Assembly (NCBI GenBank): GCA_024349245.1
Contig: JALDNG010000093.1
Span: 540,001 to 604,000 of the forward strand
DNA from: Neodontobutis hainanensis
Taxonomy: Eukaryota; Chordata; Actinopteri; Gobiiformes; Odontobutidae
Length of the DNA stretch: 64,000 nt
Reading direction: 5' to 3'
Shown here: positions 26,300 through 39,854 of the stretch, in pieces
Layout: each line of letters opens with the position of its first letter
How positions within the stretch are numbered: the first letter of the stretch is position 1
Translations under genes and position numbers: made by a program
Notes under the pieces: generated by a model
Databases searched by the model: none
What the model saw: only the letters and a program-made list of their open reading frames with translations
Told to the model about the DNA's origin: nothing

Positions 26300-26520
26300 T
26301 GAATCTCTGGATTCTTCTTGTCCAATCAACAGACTGCCCACAGTTTAGCTGCACTTTTTAGTTATTTGTTTGGAACCAAAGACAATGGAAGTCCAAAATG
26401 GTATACAGTATTTCATTTGGCCCACTTCAAACTCCTTTGGCCAATGGAGCCTGACCTGTACTGAGCCAAACTGTACGATACCACTCTAATGCAAACAAGG
26501 CCAAAGTGTACTGCTGACTA
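26300..26520 (-). repeat. Dispersed repeat family A / fish MITE fragment
   Basis: CTTGTCCAATCAACAGACTGC matches the family A block. The right part (CTGTACTGAGCCAAACTGTA, then CGATACCACTCTAATGC) resembles the end of a common fish MITE. Fragmentary. Confidence 0.45.
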
Positions 26521-27889
26521 CTATGCACAAATGTTAGTGTTAGTAAAATTTGTGTGAATATATCTGGACATGTATCCACATAAAACACGAGACTCCAGCT
26601 CAAGTTTGGAGCATCTGTTTGCTCAACTCTGCTATCTCTAACATAAAGTACTACGGTTTCCTTTCAAGTCTAATCCCCTGTCAGGCTGCTCTTCTACCAA
26701 GTCCTTTGTCTCGTGAGAATATCTGCTCATGCTGATTCTGTATTCCATGATGGGTGCATTCCTCTGGACCATGTGGGGTCTGTGAGGGGTCCATGATTTC
26801 AGCTGGGTTTAATTGGACGCAGCCTCTGCCCGTGCCGCTGTTTGCTCTGACAAACACATGCCTCTAAATTCAAACAGGAACCAATATCTAGACTGCATGA
26901 CATATACTAATAAATGATGAATCATTTTAAAATGACTTCAAAGGTAATTATTTTCCTTCTGTTGTAATGACCTTTATAATTAAGGGGAATGCCTTTTTAT
27001 TATTAAAACATCTTTTATCACATGACATCTTATAAAGCCCACTTTAGAGCACTTCCTCTTTCTTATTTATTTACCTCTTCATGACCTCTTCATTTACCCT
27101 TATATGGACAATATGAGTTATTTATAATAGTTATTAACTAGTTTATATTAGTTTGTAAATTGTAATTTGTAAACAACAAACAATAGAAAAAAGGTGAGGG
27201 TGAACTGTTGCACGCTAACATGATTGTTGTTTATTGGTTTGGGGTAAAAGACAATCTGGTGCAGGTTGACAGGGATCCTAGGGTGCACCAGACATGCACT
27301 GGGACCAGATCCGAGAAAAGCCGAATGAACACTAGAACTGAGGTGAATGCAACATATTAACTAATATTTTATTCATTGTCCAATCAGACTGAGACTCCAC
27401 CAACACATGACTTGGGTTGTTAAAGTCACATGTTGATGACTAAATTTAATATTTAACTTCTTTACTTCTTCTTTACTGAAGAATAACTGGTAATGCAAGA
27501 CAGAATAAACATTGTTGAGTTTATCTTCAACCTAAAAATGTTTGTGGCTATTGTTTACTCACTAAATACAATCTGTAGCTCCAAAAAGCTAACAGCTAAA
27601 GCATTAACTGACAAACCTCCTGCCATGTTCTGACAGTTTCACAATCTTAATCAACTCAAGAGTAATCATTTAAAACCAGTTCACCACCTAATAATAATCA
27701 AGGAAAACCTAATTATTAACCTTTAATAAACTTTTTACATGGTTGATGGTTGATCTGACACATATTAATATTCAAACACTTTCTTTAACCTAACTCTATC
27801 TTTAAGGATTCACCAAGTGTGGTTCTGATTAAACCCACACCATGGCTTCAGACAGAATATAGCCTGTGGGCGTGGCTTGTCCGTGAACC
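26521..27889. other. Intergenic DNA
   Basis: No gene recognised. Confidence 0.5.
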
Positions 27890-27895
27890 TCACTC

Positions 27896-27925
27896 TGCCA
27901 TTGGCCAGTCAACCGGAAGCACCCT
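27896..27925 (+). promoter_or_regulatory. Promoter-like CCAAT plus ETS sites
   Basis: An inverted CCAAT box (CCATTGGCC, 27898-27906) is followed within 6 bases by ACCGGAAGC (27912-27920), a good ETS/GABP-type site. The pair sits at the left edge of a GC-richer block. This arrangement is common in TATA-less vertebrate promoters. Activity is inferred. Confidence 0.45.
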
Positions 27926-27959
27926 TAGTCTCGAGCCACACATACAAAATATGCGCTTC

Positions 27960-28194
27960 CAATGTCACTCGCGCACTGTGGACTGGTTAACTCTTTAGAG
28001 ACCTGTGCACAGGTCCCACACCCACTGCGTCCACGTCTACTCCACTCCACACACACACCTCCACCACGTCTGCCCCACGTCCACCCGCGTACAGAACAGC
28101 ACCGAAAGGAAAGAGAAAGAAGAATTTCCGCCCTTAATTTATGGACAGAGAGCAGACTCCAGGAGAATCAGCGAAACCGAGTCGAGCTACAGAG
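27960..28194 (+). ncRNA. Putative lncRNA exon 1
   Basis: A block richer in C and CpG than its flanks, starting about 40 bases after the CCAAT/ETS pair and ending at a donor-like ACAGAG|GTACGT (intron from 28195). Two reading frames stay open. The only one with an ATG (27962) would hit a stop about 9 codons into the next exon-like block. I recognise no domain and therefore prefer a non-coding first exon. The start is approximate. It could instead be a 5' exon of a long HoxB transcript. Confidence 0.4.
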
Positions 28195-30535
28195 GTACGT
28201 TGAAATCTTTTTTTGGGGATAGATCTGAAAAATGACTCGAGGAGCAGTGAAGGATGGCGTGAAAACAAAAGGGGAGGAGACAGATATGGGGGCAAGTGGA
28301 AGCCGTGCGTAAACGGCGTCAGTGTCAGGTCTGGAGGCGAGACGCTGCTTCCTGTCTGGCTGTCTGTCCGCTTTATGGCGCTCTGGAAAGAAAAAGGACA
28401 AAGGGGTTCATTTTAGTCTGAATGAGTTTATGGCGCGGTGATATTGCCTTCTTCTTCTTCTCGTGTTTCCAGTTTTTCACGCTACGGCGTAATGTGCTCG
28501 TGTCCGAGCTTTTTTAGCTTGTAAACTGCAAGAGCGTAATAATAAGCAAACTAATCTCAAGTGAGAGTGCGTGTGCGTAAAGCTGGTAAAAAAGTGAAGC
28601 GGTGTTTTTGGGTTTGGATATTTTCAAAATTAGCTCTAATTAAGAAAAGTGTCTCCAGAACTGAGCCCCGTTTCCACCATTTTTCTCATAAACATTTTTC
28701 TATAAACGACCAGACTATAACATATATATTTAATAGAGATACATGGCTAATAAGGAGTAAAAAATTCACGTAAAATACTCCGATTCATTAAATCGACTTG
28801 AAAGTTACATTTTAAACTGAATTCGTTTTTTTATTTGACTCGTCATTTCTAATTTAAATAAAAAAAAAACATACTTAGTAAAAATAATTTAAGTAATCAT
28901 TTTTCTTGTTGTGGGAATATGTATTTATAAATTTAAAAAAAAACTTTATTTTTGTCTTTTCCCTGCTCTGACCACTATTCAAGAATACTTTCATAAAACA
29001 TGGATCCTATTATAATGTTGGAAATGAGTGTATGTCAAATAAATGGATATTTTTAATGACTCCTGAACATTTCCATAATTTATTTGGGTTTTCCGTAAAG
29101 ACAAATATATGCGCAATAATTGTATCACATCACTAAGCGTATCCATTGATCTTGACCATTTTTGAATAAAGATATGTTGTTATATTTTACTGTACGGCGC
29201 AGTTTCTAACAAAAGCCACACAAGCTCTAAAAGCTATTCCTTTCTGTTTTGGAGGGAAACACGAGGCTTTGCGCGTAAAGCATCAAATATGAACTGCTGT
29301 TTCCTGAAATGAGCTGAGCCATATTTCAGCTGCGGATTTATTTATGAGTCTAGTCCGAGCCTGAGTCATGAGCAGGATTTGGCATCTGCTCCAAAACAGC
29401 CCTCACTGTACATCTGTGTTTCTCACCTTCACGTGACCTCCTCTCTTTTAACCAATCACGCGCATGCACAGTCTCACATTTGTTTTATATTTCCAGGCTA
29501 TCATAAAACGTCTTCCCACTTACATTATATTTTTTTGTATCCATGTGGTATTTACGCAGTCCCTTCAGAGCGGACGTGCTGACGTAAGGCCGGTGTGTTT
29601 CATCTGCAGTGGGGATTTAACTCGAAATAGAAACATGTTCACGTTTAACATTCTCTGTTCACCAGAAATATGACTATTATTATGATGACAGTTACATTGC
29701 TTTGTGAAAATGCTTATCAAGGCTTATGCACCTTAAGTGGACACGGAGAACACGAGAAGTGTCTCGAGCTGTGTGCGCAACGGTCACCATAACACTGGGC
29801 TGTTGTCGTGACAAAATTAGTATTACATTTTATTTCCTCACGAAAGTTCGATAAATAATAGATAAACAAGTCCAAATCTACCAAAATAAATACAGATTAT
29901 TTTTAAAACGTGGTTATTCTCGTGTCCCATGTTCACACGAAACCTAAAGTGCATTTATTGAAACTGGCCTAAATTTAATGTAGGATATATTTGTGCATAA
30001 ATCGCACTTTATATTAATACAGGCTGTGCAGTAAAATATAGTTTGTGTGAAATAATGCTGTGATCCCTTTCCTACCAGAATGATTCTGAAATATACACAT
30101 TAGGATATAGGTTCAAAGGACGGAACACATTTTCCTCTTCTACACGTTGGCTTAATGTGTAAATGTTTAAATATGTTTGTTATGGAATTTAATTGTCATT
30201 TAATGGTTTTTAAATGTATTGAAATTATGTTTGAAAAATGCCACGGCCTTATTATTTTTGCGTACAAATGATGATGGATCTTGCGTCGGAATCCTTGTCT
30301 TATTCTTTATTAATTTGAAGTGTATGACCTTCAAGCTTTTTTAGGGTTAGGATAGTAGCACGGCCTTAATTAGAACGGCCATTTAAATATGAGTCTCCAC
30401 ACACGGCCCTGTGTCTAATGTGCGTGAGCACACGTCGTTCCCTCATTGCTTTTTGTAATGTTTATTTCCCAATATATGGGCTACCACACATGCTCTCCAT
30501 TTTCTTTAATCCTTAGTCCCCCTGTTTTCTCTCAG
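28195..30535 (+). other. Putative intron of the inferred lncRNA
   Basis: AT-rich, repeat-poor sequence between the two exon-like blocks. No coding or RNA gene seen. Confidence 0.35.
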
Positions 30536-30727
30536 TGATACTAAAGCCCAGTCCGAGATTTAAAGACGGCTGTGTGTTCTCCTCTCCAGAGCACACGAGC
30601 GGGGCTGGGAGATACACTGGCCGCTGTCTGCGTTTCCTTTTCGGCCTAGTCCCTGTTTTCATCCCGGTGGCGTCAGCGTCGCCTGCAGGACACACAGAGA
30701 ACTCCAGAGAGCCGTGCTCAGTCAGAG
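30536..30727 (+). ncRNA. Putative lncRNA exon 2
   Basis: 192 bases bounded by a strong acceptor (CCCCTGTTTTCTCTCAG, ending at 30535) and a near-consensus donor (CAGAG|GTGAGT, intron from 30728). One frame is open throughout and is even continuous with one frame of the preceding block, but neither block offers an ATG in that frame, so protein coding is unlikely. Strength of evidence rests on the splice sites alone. Confidence 0.45.
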
Positions 30728-30784
30728 GTGAGTGTGGAGGAAAGACAATGTTAAAGCTGCAGTTTAGCTTCAGTCTGCAATTTT

Positions 30785-30824
30785 AGTAATAAACAATGGT
30801 CACATGACACCATTGTTTATTACT
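30785..30824. repeat. Perfect 16-bp palindrome with paired Sox-type cores
   Basis: AGTAATAAACAATGGT, an 8-base spacer CACATGAC, then the exact inverse ACCATTGTTTATTACT. Each arm contains AACAATGG, a Sox HMG-box consensus. It lies 57 bases after the exon-like block. It could form a stem, or be a binding site, or the remains of a MITE. Confidence 0.8.
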
Positions 30825-32087
30825 TTATGGAGACAAAGTGGTGACAAAGAGGCATAGCCGGATATTCAAAATGTCTGTAGATTGATGACAGAAAGCAAAG
30901 TGGCAGGGGACTGGGTGTGACATAAAACCAGAGCAAGATATGGCCAAGTATTGCACTAAACCTCCACTGCTATGTAATGTGTGGGAACTTAACTCAAGAC
31001 CAAAAGTGGTGCACAAAATTATTAAAGCCTTAATTATGCAAGCTTTACTTTAATAATTCTGATGCTGGATATTTTAAGGTCAATGTGAATGATTTAAACA
31101 GACTTGGCCCTGGCTCCTTCATCTTTAAGACTCATTTAGACTATTGTCATGTAGCTATACACAAAGAGAAAGAAATGACAGTGCCTCCATATTGTATTCA
31201 ATATATGGAATGCACATAAACAGTTTATATTTCACACAGTCCATTGTAAGGAGTCCCAGTGTGACTAAAAAATGTATGTATTTACTCATAACCTCAGTGT
31301 CTTCAGTGTCATAAGACAAATTCAGGTTGAATCTTATTGTACAGTGTAGCAATAGTCTAAACACTACATTCATCGCCATACTGTTTTGGATAACCGTAGA
31401 TGATTTTCCATGAAAGAAATATCTTATAATAAAGGTGCATTACGAAAGATCTAGTGTTTTTTCACTAGTGTGCCACCTCTGGTGTTAGTGGTACTGCATC
31501 CAGTGTCGTTTGTGTTTACTGTGCGCACGCTTACAAGCGCGAACACCAACCAAAGAAGAATCTTTTCATCTCACTCCAGCGCACTCAAAGGCCTGTCTCT
31601 TTCCTGTTTCAATCATTTTCAACTTTGCCACTAGCGTTGCTTAGTTTAGGCTACTTATGCCGGCAAATCAGGAAATGAGAACCAGAAAAACGAGCGCGCA
31701 CACGCATTTCGTCTTGTCAGCTGGATTAGGGTGGGGGTTTTGATTCCAAATCCTTCTGATTTAATTGACTGTACAGGCTTACAGACGCAACCACGGTGAA
31801 TTCAGATTGATTCATTCTGCTCATCAGGCTGTTGCTGATGCATATATGGGTTAGAGTTTTTTTTTTTTTATCTGAACCACACTTAGCCTCAATGCAGTGC
31901 TGGCTTGGACTGGTTTATAGAAGCATAATGCAAATGCAATAACATAGGACGTAGGGATTAGTGAAATGGACAAGATTGAAAGGGCTTCATTAAAAATCCT
32001 TCCAGTACTGTTACTGGTGGAGCCTTTTGTGGGTGCTCTAAATGCAACTTGTGGAAAAGATTAAAGGTCACACCAATTAGTGTCTGG
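30825..32087. other. Intergenic or intronic DNA
   Basis: No gene recognised. GTGCGCACGC and neighbouring CpGs around 31520-31700 form a small CpG spot. Confidence 0.5.
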
Positions 32088-32832
32088 TAGTGATGGCCAG
32101 ATGAAGCTTGTGAGGCCTTGAAGCCTTCCAGCCAAAAGGTTCACAAAATGGTTCATTTCTCGAGGCTTCATGTGCACACGACCCCCTCCCCTCTGGTCAA
32201 ATATGGTTGAAAGTGAAGCCTTCTAAAGCAATCAACCTTTTCAGCACAATTGTATCGAAAAAGGTTCATTACTCGCAGCGTAATTTGTTTATTGCAGATC
32301 TTCTTTTGACACACACCACATGACTGGTTCAGACACCTGCTTCATCTGTCCCATGTCAAGTGTTTTCAAAAGCTGGAGAAGCTGAAAAAAAAATAAAGTT
32401 CCCTAGGACAGTTGAAAAAAAATCTTTTCTTGTATAAAAATCAACTCAAAACACACTATTATATTCAGAAAGCTCCATGGCCCAAGCAGTCAACCATGTA
32501 TTTATGTGTCACCTTATTAAGGTGCCTGTGAGATTAGATCAGACTTTAATGATCCCACAGTGGGACGGCTGTTCACATATACAGTTCAAAAATAGTGTTG
32601 GAAAGTATATCAAGAGCATCCTGGAGTAAAATAAACGCCTTCAGAGGAAATGAGACTCAAACTCTCATCCACCGTGTTTTTTCACCTTTGGCAAACAGAT
32701 TTGGCTTCATGTAATTATTGCTTCAGGCATCATTGGTGATGTAATCGTAAATGACAAAAGCCTCAATCCACTAAATACTTGCTGAATTACTCGACACGCT
32801 TCGAAGCCTCGGCACAGTACATCCCGACACTA
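32088..32832. mobile_element. hAT-like MITE with 8-bp target duplication
   Basis: The left end begins TAGTGATGG and the right end reads CATCCCGACACTA, an imperfect inverse. Flanking 8-mers are GTGTCTGG (32080-32087) and GTGTCTGT (32833-32840), 7 of 8 identical, which fits the 8-bp hAT duplication. Subterminal GAGGCTTCATGTG and CTTCGAAGCCTCGG motifs recur in inverse orientation. No transposase remains in the 745 bases. Confidence 0.65.
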
Positions 32833-32840
32833 GTGTCTGT

Positions 32841-34977
32841 GCGGCACATGGAGAAGCACACAGTTTTTAACCATGCTCATTGACTACACAGTTGTTGTCT
32901 TCAGTTTTGTTCATTTTCTTTATACTTTTCTTTTCAGTTACAATGAAAATGATATGCATAGCCAACCTCATATTTGTATTTTATTTTTAACACACAGACT
33001 CACCTCAGTACTTCACGAGCAGGCTTTCTACCAAGCCAACCCCAATGTGCCCCAACAATTACTAACTACTTGATAATATAATTTTATTTCTTTTGATGAC
33101 TTTATTGAACTGTTGTGGTTGTGTCAATATTTTGAAGGTTTAAGATCCTTGCTTGTGTATATATTTGCATATTGAATCATAGTTAACTCTAGAAAAAGTA
33201 TTTTTGAAGGAATACTGAAGAGAATAATTTCTGTGTGCTCCAGACATCAGGTTCTTTCACATGTACAGTAGAAGGGTGTTATTTTCTGAACAAACGTGAC
33301 AGAATGACCACCACAGCCACAACGGTAACAGTCGTTATAGGGACATTTAAAGTCAGCAGTTATAGGAAATTTTATTTCGGTCACTCCAAAAATGTTTATT
33401 TCGTATTTCAAAAATTTTTAAACGTCATAAAAGTATTTCAGCACAGCTGCTTCTGGTCTACTCCTGAGGATTGGGTTGGGACCCAAAGGTGGGTCACAGT
33501 GAATTCTATTTGGGTCAACAAAGAATTTTGTTTTTAATAAAAAAAATAAACTGTAAGCATAACTGTAATGGTTACTTTAATTAATGGCATTTAATTCAAC
33601 AACTGTAAGCATCCTAAAGTTTTGGACTAATTTGGAATTTTTCAAATTATGGGTCCCCACAACAAAAGTTTGGGATACACTGGTCAAAGAGGCTTAGCAA
33701 AGCCTTGTTTCAGAATATTAAAAATGAGTCATTCAGGTTCTTTGCAACTTGGCTTCATAAACTGTCAACACAGACAGGGACATGCACATGTTGTAGTAAA
33801 CTGACGGAAGGGTATTGTGATCATGGCTTTGTCTTGTACTGTAATGGGATACAGTCACTTGTGTATCCTGACTAGCCTGTAGCCTGGTCCTGCCAACAGA
33901 TATGATAAATGAAAATGATCTGTTAAGCCATATTCTGGTACAAGATTATCTGCTTTGTCTTAATGTACATTGTACACTGTTCTAAAAAATCAAATCAAAT
34001 AAACAAATTGATAGACTTGTATAAATGAGTCCTTATTCTGGACATATGTTTTATCATTCTTAAAATCGTTTCTGTTCAGGCCTCTGTATTCTAAGCTGAA
34101 GTTGACACACTCTCTATAAAACACATGGTTGACATGTGAATACAAACATACATATTTCTCCCTGCTTTCTTTATGAGAACTGTGTGCCCGACTGTGATAG
34201 TTTGATATTTCCTGTGGGACATGTCCCTTTTCTTTTTCAAACTTCCTGAATGTCCACATGGCACACAACACTTCCTCTGGCAGGACGCCTCAAGTCAGAT
34301 GGTCTGCTCACATCTTTCAGACACATTTGTAGAACGGCTCAAAACTGAGATCTTACCAGAGTCAGTACTTGATTGTGGTTGGGCTCATCAAATAAATAAT
34401 AATAGTAATAATAACAACTTCTGTAAATATTTGAATAAGAATGTGTTTAAGAAAGAGAAAACAATTATATGGTGCACTTTGTCAAATGTTATTCTGTTAA
34501 TAAACTGACACATCAAAGCAGTGTCTACATTTATATATGTATATGATGGAATAAATTATAATCTAGCAAAAATGTATGGTTATAGGGGATAGGTGTTGAT
34601 GAAGCATTTGCACATTACTATCTATGATCAAACAGACTCCGCAGACCCAAAGCACAAATGAATATTGTAACATTATCCAATGATCATACTATTTGTACTT
34701 TAGATTGTTTTTAGTCAAGACCACACACACAGAGACCTACTGCAGTCAACACCGAGACCAGAGTGTACCATGAGCAGGACAACAGGACAACGCGATTTCA
34801 TGCACTACTCCAGAATGCTGAAGCCTGTTTTTTTCTCTAATGTTTAAAGCAATATTATGTAACTCTTAGACACTTGGGACAATTACTTTTTGAGAGGAGA
34901 CAGGCCAAGGGTCATCTTAGTGCATTTTATACAAATAGAACTCTGTTAGGTATCTGTCCAGTGTATTGTCCTACTTT
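32841..34977. other. Intergenic or intronic DNA
   Basis: No gene recognised. Confidence 0.5.
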
Positions 34978-35066
34978 GGTGTTCGATTCCCAGTCTCCCC
35001 ACAGTTCATACTGTTGTTGTGTCCTTGGGCAAGACACTTGCCTCCAGTGACACAGCACTGGTGTAT
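34978..35066 (+). mobile_element. SINE fragment (central part)
   Basis: GTTCGATTCCCAGTCTCCCC through GTTGTGTCCTTGGGCAAGAC to CAGCACTGG. Same family as 16694, lacking both ends. Confidence 0.75.
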
Positions 35067-36884
35067 GGTGTGAGAATGTTGGAATAACGGATGGAAATGA
35101 GCCTAAAGGCTACAATCTGGCATGTTTACATTCATGTGACTGTGTCTCATGTGTTCATTAACATGCACTGTCCCAATAAAAAAAAAATAAAAAATTGCAA
35201 CACAGCAGACAAAGTTTATTTTATTTTTATACATTTTTTATTTTACTTAGTCTCGTTAGGTGTCCTGAGTGACTAGAGCAACTTTGGTGCATTCATGTGT
35301 CCTTAGTATTTCACAACATTAAGTTATGTTAAAATAGAAAAGAAGGTAAAGTTAAAGCTAACTCTTCTGAAGCGTTAAATGCTAATATACCAGGCTGATC
35401 TGCTCAGTAATCATGGTGTTGTTAATAAATATCATTGGTAACAGTTAGTTGAGTTAAAAACACAACAAAGAACAACACGTTACTTATTTAGCAACTACTC
35501 CCTTCGAAAGCACATGAACACATTAGCTACAGTAGACTACCTTTTTCTTCTAAACTTTTTATGATCTGACAAACAGGAGCCAGTAGCACTAAAGCCTGTG
35601 TATGTGTCATTGCGCTAAAAATGAGTGAGTCCGTCTCTAAAGATGCTGTTCATTTTTTTTCTGTGAGTGTTACTCTGTGCTGCTGTCCGACTGGAGCATG
35701 CTCATTACGCTGTCTGTAAGCCACATTATCCGAGAAATTTCAATGACTCGGTTACAATTGGAATAAAAGCAATAATTTTAATTCTTGTATACTTGTAGGT
35801 AAACATTCTCACTTTTAGACCTATTTCCAGTGGGTTTGGTCAGACAACAGCATGTCCCTACAGGGCTATCATAGATGTTTACATGCTCTAAAAGCAGGAG
35901 TGTGAGCAGCAGTTACAACAGTCAGTTAAAATGTAAACCACAGATTAGTCTTGTCTTCTCTTGTCTTTGTAAAGTTTCTAAAACAGCTCTTTTTAGCTTG
36001 AGTTTTGACATCTGAGTTTTAATTCCAGTCTCCCCCGCAGCAGAGGGTCTCCAGAGCGGGCCGTGTCAGTGTTTGATGCAGGCCACAGAGTGACAGTGTG
36101 GGGCATTGCATGAGAAGCTGCCTTTCTGATCAGGAACACATGGCTGAACTTCCTCTGCCTGTTTCAGACAGCTGTTGTCCGTTTGTTGGCACAAACCTTT
36201 AGAAGTAATGTATAGATGGAAAAGAGAAGGAGCTTAAGAGCGCTTATGCAGAGAAATTTAACATGCCTCTGCTGGTTTATGATTTTCCAATAGAAAAAGA
36301 ATACAGCAGCTATATTTACATTAAATGCCCATTGACTTTCACAAATACTTTAGTAAAGTTTTAAAATGGCAGAGTTTAAATGTTTTTGTTTTTTTGGGCG
36401 ACCTAAAGCAAATCTCCTCTGACCACTTTTGAGTCCAAACCCAATGTTTGTGAGCCACATGGCTAAAGCATAAATCAGAAAATGTTTTTCTTATACTCCC
36501 CAATTTCTATCATAATTTTGTAATCATAATTTAGTTAATTAATGTCCTAAACCTTTATTTAAGAATGTTTGCTCAGGTTGAAACCAGAACCTTACTCAGT
36601 TTGTCCTCTCTGGAAATCTAGGAACAACTGAATGAAATAAAATGAATGGAACTAAATTGGCTCCTTCCACTGGGTTCATGGCTCATTGAGCTTTACATGT
36701 CTTTTTGCAAATATAGACACATGCAATGAGTGTTTTTGATGCGATCATACATATACTTGCAGAATTTATGATTTTTTTGGGGCCATTTTTTAGAGAATAT
36801 GAATCATAACACAAAGCTTTTCTTTCACTCATAGTTAGTGGTTGGGTGGTGAAGCTATTTATAGTCAGACAATTGAGTTTACTC
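35067..36884. other. Intergenic or intronic DNA
   Basis: No gene recognised. Confidence 0.5.
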
Positions 36885-37150
36885 TTTTTGAATCATAATG
36901 ACAACAGAAACTACCCAAATGACCCTGATCAAAAGTTTACATACCCAGTTCCTAATACTGTGTGTTACCAAATTTAACATCAATGACAGCTTAAAGTCTT
37001 TTGTGGTAGTTGTGGATGAGGCTCTGTATTTTCTCAGATTCTCTCCACACTATTCTCTCACTCTTTTCCATTTGGGTTTCTTCATTTTAACAAAAATGTC
37101 TTCCTTTTCTCTTCTTTATATCAAATTACAGTTCATGTCAGTGTGATCAG
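36885..37150 (+). mobile_element. Tc1/mariner-type end fragment
   Basis: CCCAAATGACCCTGATCAAA followed by AGTTTACATACCC and ATCAATGACAGCTTAAAGTC resembles, from memory, the terminal part of a fish Tc1-like family. The opposite end is absent. The 82-codon open frame here is incidental. Confidence 0.45.
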
Positions 37151-37783
37151 TACACTTTAGAGGACGTTTACATGAATAGCTCTCTCTGAAAATGATGACT
37201 TCATAGACACAACACACATGGGCCAACAACCTCTTGTCAGAGGAGGGCAGCAGAAGTTGCAAAAAGAAAACCCACCCCCTTCTGGTCTGGCATATGTACT
37301 ACATCGTTTTGGGTTTTGCTCTGTGTGAACATTATTGTGTAAATTGGCAACAGCATTACTGTTGTGTTTTCCTGACCAGCGCCCTCAGGCCCAAACCCAA
37401 TCCTCTAAATTAACCCTTAGCCCAACCTTTGCCCTCCAAATAAAAAAGTAAGGTGAATAATGTATAATAAGATCAATAATAATATGAGGTTAATAAAATA
37501 TATCATATAATCTTTAAGTATATAAGTTCCATACTATAACATGTTCAAAATTTTATAATATAGTCTTATGTAGTTTATAGTGTAAAATATAATATTACAC
37601 TATGGTCTAATAAGGTATACGTCATCATCATACAGCGTATGAACAGTTTATTGTAAGTACTTTGACTTGAGTCTTGCTCTAAACAGTATCAGCTACTGTT
37701 TCCTCAGTCCCGGTCACAGACACGAGACACAACCAGCATAAAAAACAAAAGGACAGTTTGTTTACCACATATCAGTTAATATA

Positions 37784-38184
37784 CAGCTCTGGAAAAAATT
37801 AAGAGGCCACTGGTGGAGAGCAGGCCAAGACGCATGAGCTGTGATTCAAAGTCAGGGTTATTCCACCAAATATTGATTTCTGAACTCTTCCTAAGTTCAA
37901 ACATTAGTAGTGTGAATAGTGGAACTTATTTTTTTTCCATTAATATTATTATTGTTTATATTAGGTCTGACAACACTTCATATTTTTTGTTATTTTGACC
38001 AGTTTTGCTTTTGGCAAATAAATGCTCTAAATTACAATATTTTTATTTGGAATTTGGAAAAAATGTTGTCAGTAGTTTATAGAATAAAACAAAAATGTTA
38101 TTTTTACCCAAATGCATACCTATAAATAGTAAAACCAAAGAAACTGATAAATTTGTAGTGGTCTCTTAATTTATTCCAGAGCTG
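37784..38184. mobile_element. Tc1-type MITE with TA duplication
   Basis: 401 bases. Left end CAGCTCTGGAAAAAATTAAG; right end the inverse, CTTAATTTATTCCAGAGCTG, differing at a single internal position. It is flanked by TA on both sides (37782-37783 and 38185-38186), as expected for Tc1/mariner. AGAGGCCACT and AGTGGTCTCT continue the inverted repeat inward. The interior is AT-rich and non-coding. Confidence 0.88.
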
Positions 38185-38186
38185 TA

Positions 38187-39854
38187 TATTAAACAGAAAA
38201 ATAGAAAACTAGTAGTGTTATACATTAGCAAATAAAACATTAAAAAAAGTTATGCAAATACAAAACTGACTTGTCAATATGAGCCTAATGTTAGCAAACA
38301 GCAAATTTTGCTAAACTTTCTCAGGAGAAAACAAATCAGAGCATAAACTTGTTCAAGATTAAAGGAACACAAAATAGGACTTTTTAAAATCATTATTTCT
38401 TTCCTAAATCAGTTACATTTTGCACTTCTCATGCAGCCGCGGTGCTGGGAACGCATGGCATGCTGGGAATTTCTCTTACCCCTTCGTTTCAAGTGTAGTC
38501 CTACAAAATCTCTGTTTGAACAAGTGTACCGCTCTACCCCCTATCCCTTCATCCAAATAAGTACTGAGACACCACTTTGTATCTAAGTGAGGCTAAGTGG
38601 TAGAATTGGGATTGGGTCTAAGTCTATCTATTAGGATAGATACTGAAAACAGAAAATTTTAATATTGCAAGTTATGATATCACATTTCTCAGATATTATT
38701 TCTCATTTCTTTTATAACATATGCTATGACAAACCAAAATGTTTGTATTATTCTTATGTAAAGGCTTTTGTATTTTTTCCTCTAAAATGTAATACCCTCA
38801 TGCTTCTGGATTTGTTACATAAATGATTTGGAGGATTGGGCTGAGTTTAAAATAGGAAGCAGGAAATAAACAGTGAGAGCTAATGGAGATGGCAAAGAGA
38901 ACGCTAAAACTGAGGCAGCAGTGGCGGCAGAATCCCAGGCACCATGTTGAGACAGCAGCATTTGTGCAGCGCCACACCGTCTCCAGCCTGGTCCTGCTCG
39001 TCTCCTGTCCATCTGTGTGCCTCGGAGCAGACTCTGGTGTTTACTGCGGGGTAATTGAGCAGCGGTTTATTGATGGCTGGAGGAAGTGGAGGAGGTGGTG
39101 GTATGGGTGAGGTGTATCCCTGCACAGTGTTGTTATATGGCCGCATTATTGCCCCTCATTAGTGGTCGACAAAAGATCCTTCAGTGGAAGCTTTGCTCCT
39201 CCAGAACAGTCTGCTTCCTTTTGTTGTCATTCCAGGCTGTTTACATGACAACAGTCTTTTGGAAAAGTAGCTCTATCACAGTTGAAAAAAGAATACATGG
39301 GCACATATAGATCTGCAAGAATAAAGAAAATGCTGTAGTTTCCATCACAGACCTGTAGGAGGCATTGTGATGAGATGTTGTTGTAAATCTTTTGAAATCC
39401 CATACCAATACAGATACTTTTGAAATTTAGCATTTGAACTGCACAAATAGCATTAGGTAGCATGAATGCTTCAAATAATAAAATCATTTATATCTGATTC
39501 AGTCTGTTTGGAGGTTGTTTGTGCCAGACCAAACAAATTACTTACATTGGGCCTCATGCATTAATGCTTTCCTACAAAGCTTCTTAAATGTTCTTCTTAG
39601 GAGAGTGTCTAAGAAGGCTCTATGAGAGATTCATGGAACAAGTGGGGATGGGGGGTGCAGTCCAGGCCATACGGTAGAGACCAAACAGAGGAGCTGCTGC
39701 TGCAAAGATAACGTCCTGTTGCTTGAAGCTTATAAAGTGTGAAGTGTGTTTTGGGCTTATGCACCGTCCATTCTATCATTTAATATTGTTTTGTGCTATT
39801 CTTTAAAGAATCAATATTTTATAACATTTTGTAGCCTAAAATCATGGTTTATTT
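38187..39854. other. Intergenic or intronic DNA
   Basis: No gene recognised. 38880-39120 is GC-richer and contains CGGTTTATTGATGG, a posterior-Hox/Cdx-like core; no exon signals. Confidence 0.5.

Noticed and set aside
28005..30727. A continuous open frame of about 127 codons across the two exon-like blocks
   Set aside because: The frame opens after a TAG at 27996 and contains no ATG in either block; the apparent start at 28005 is GTG. No domain is recognisable, so I treat the blocks as non-coding.
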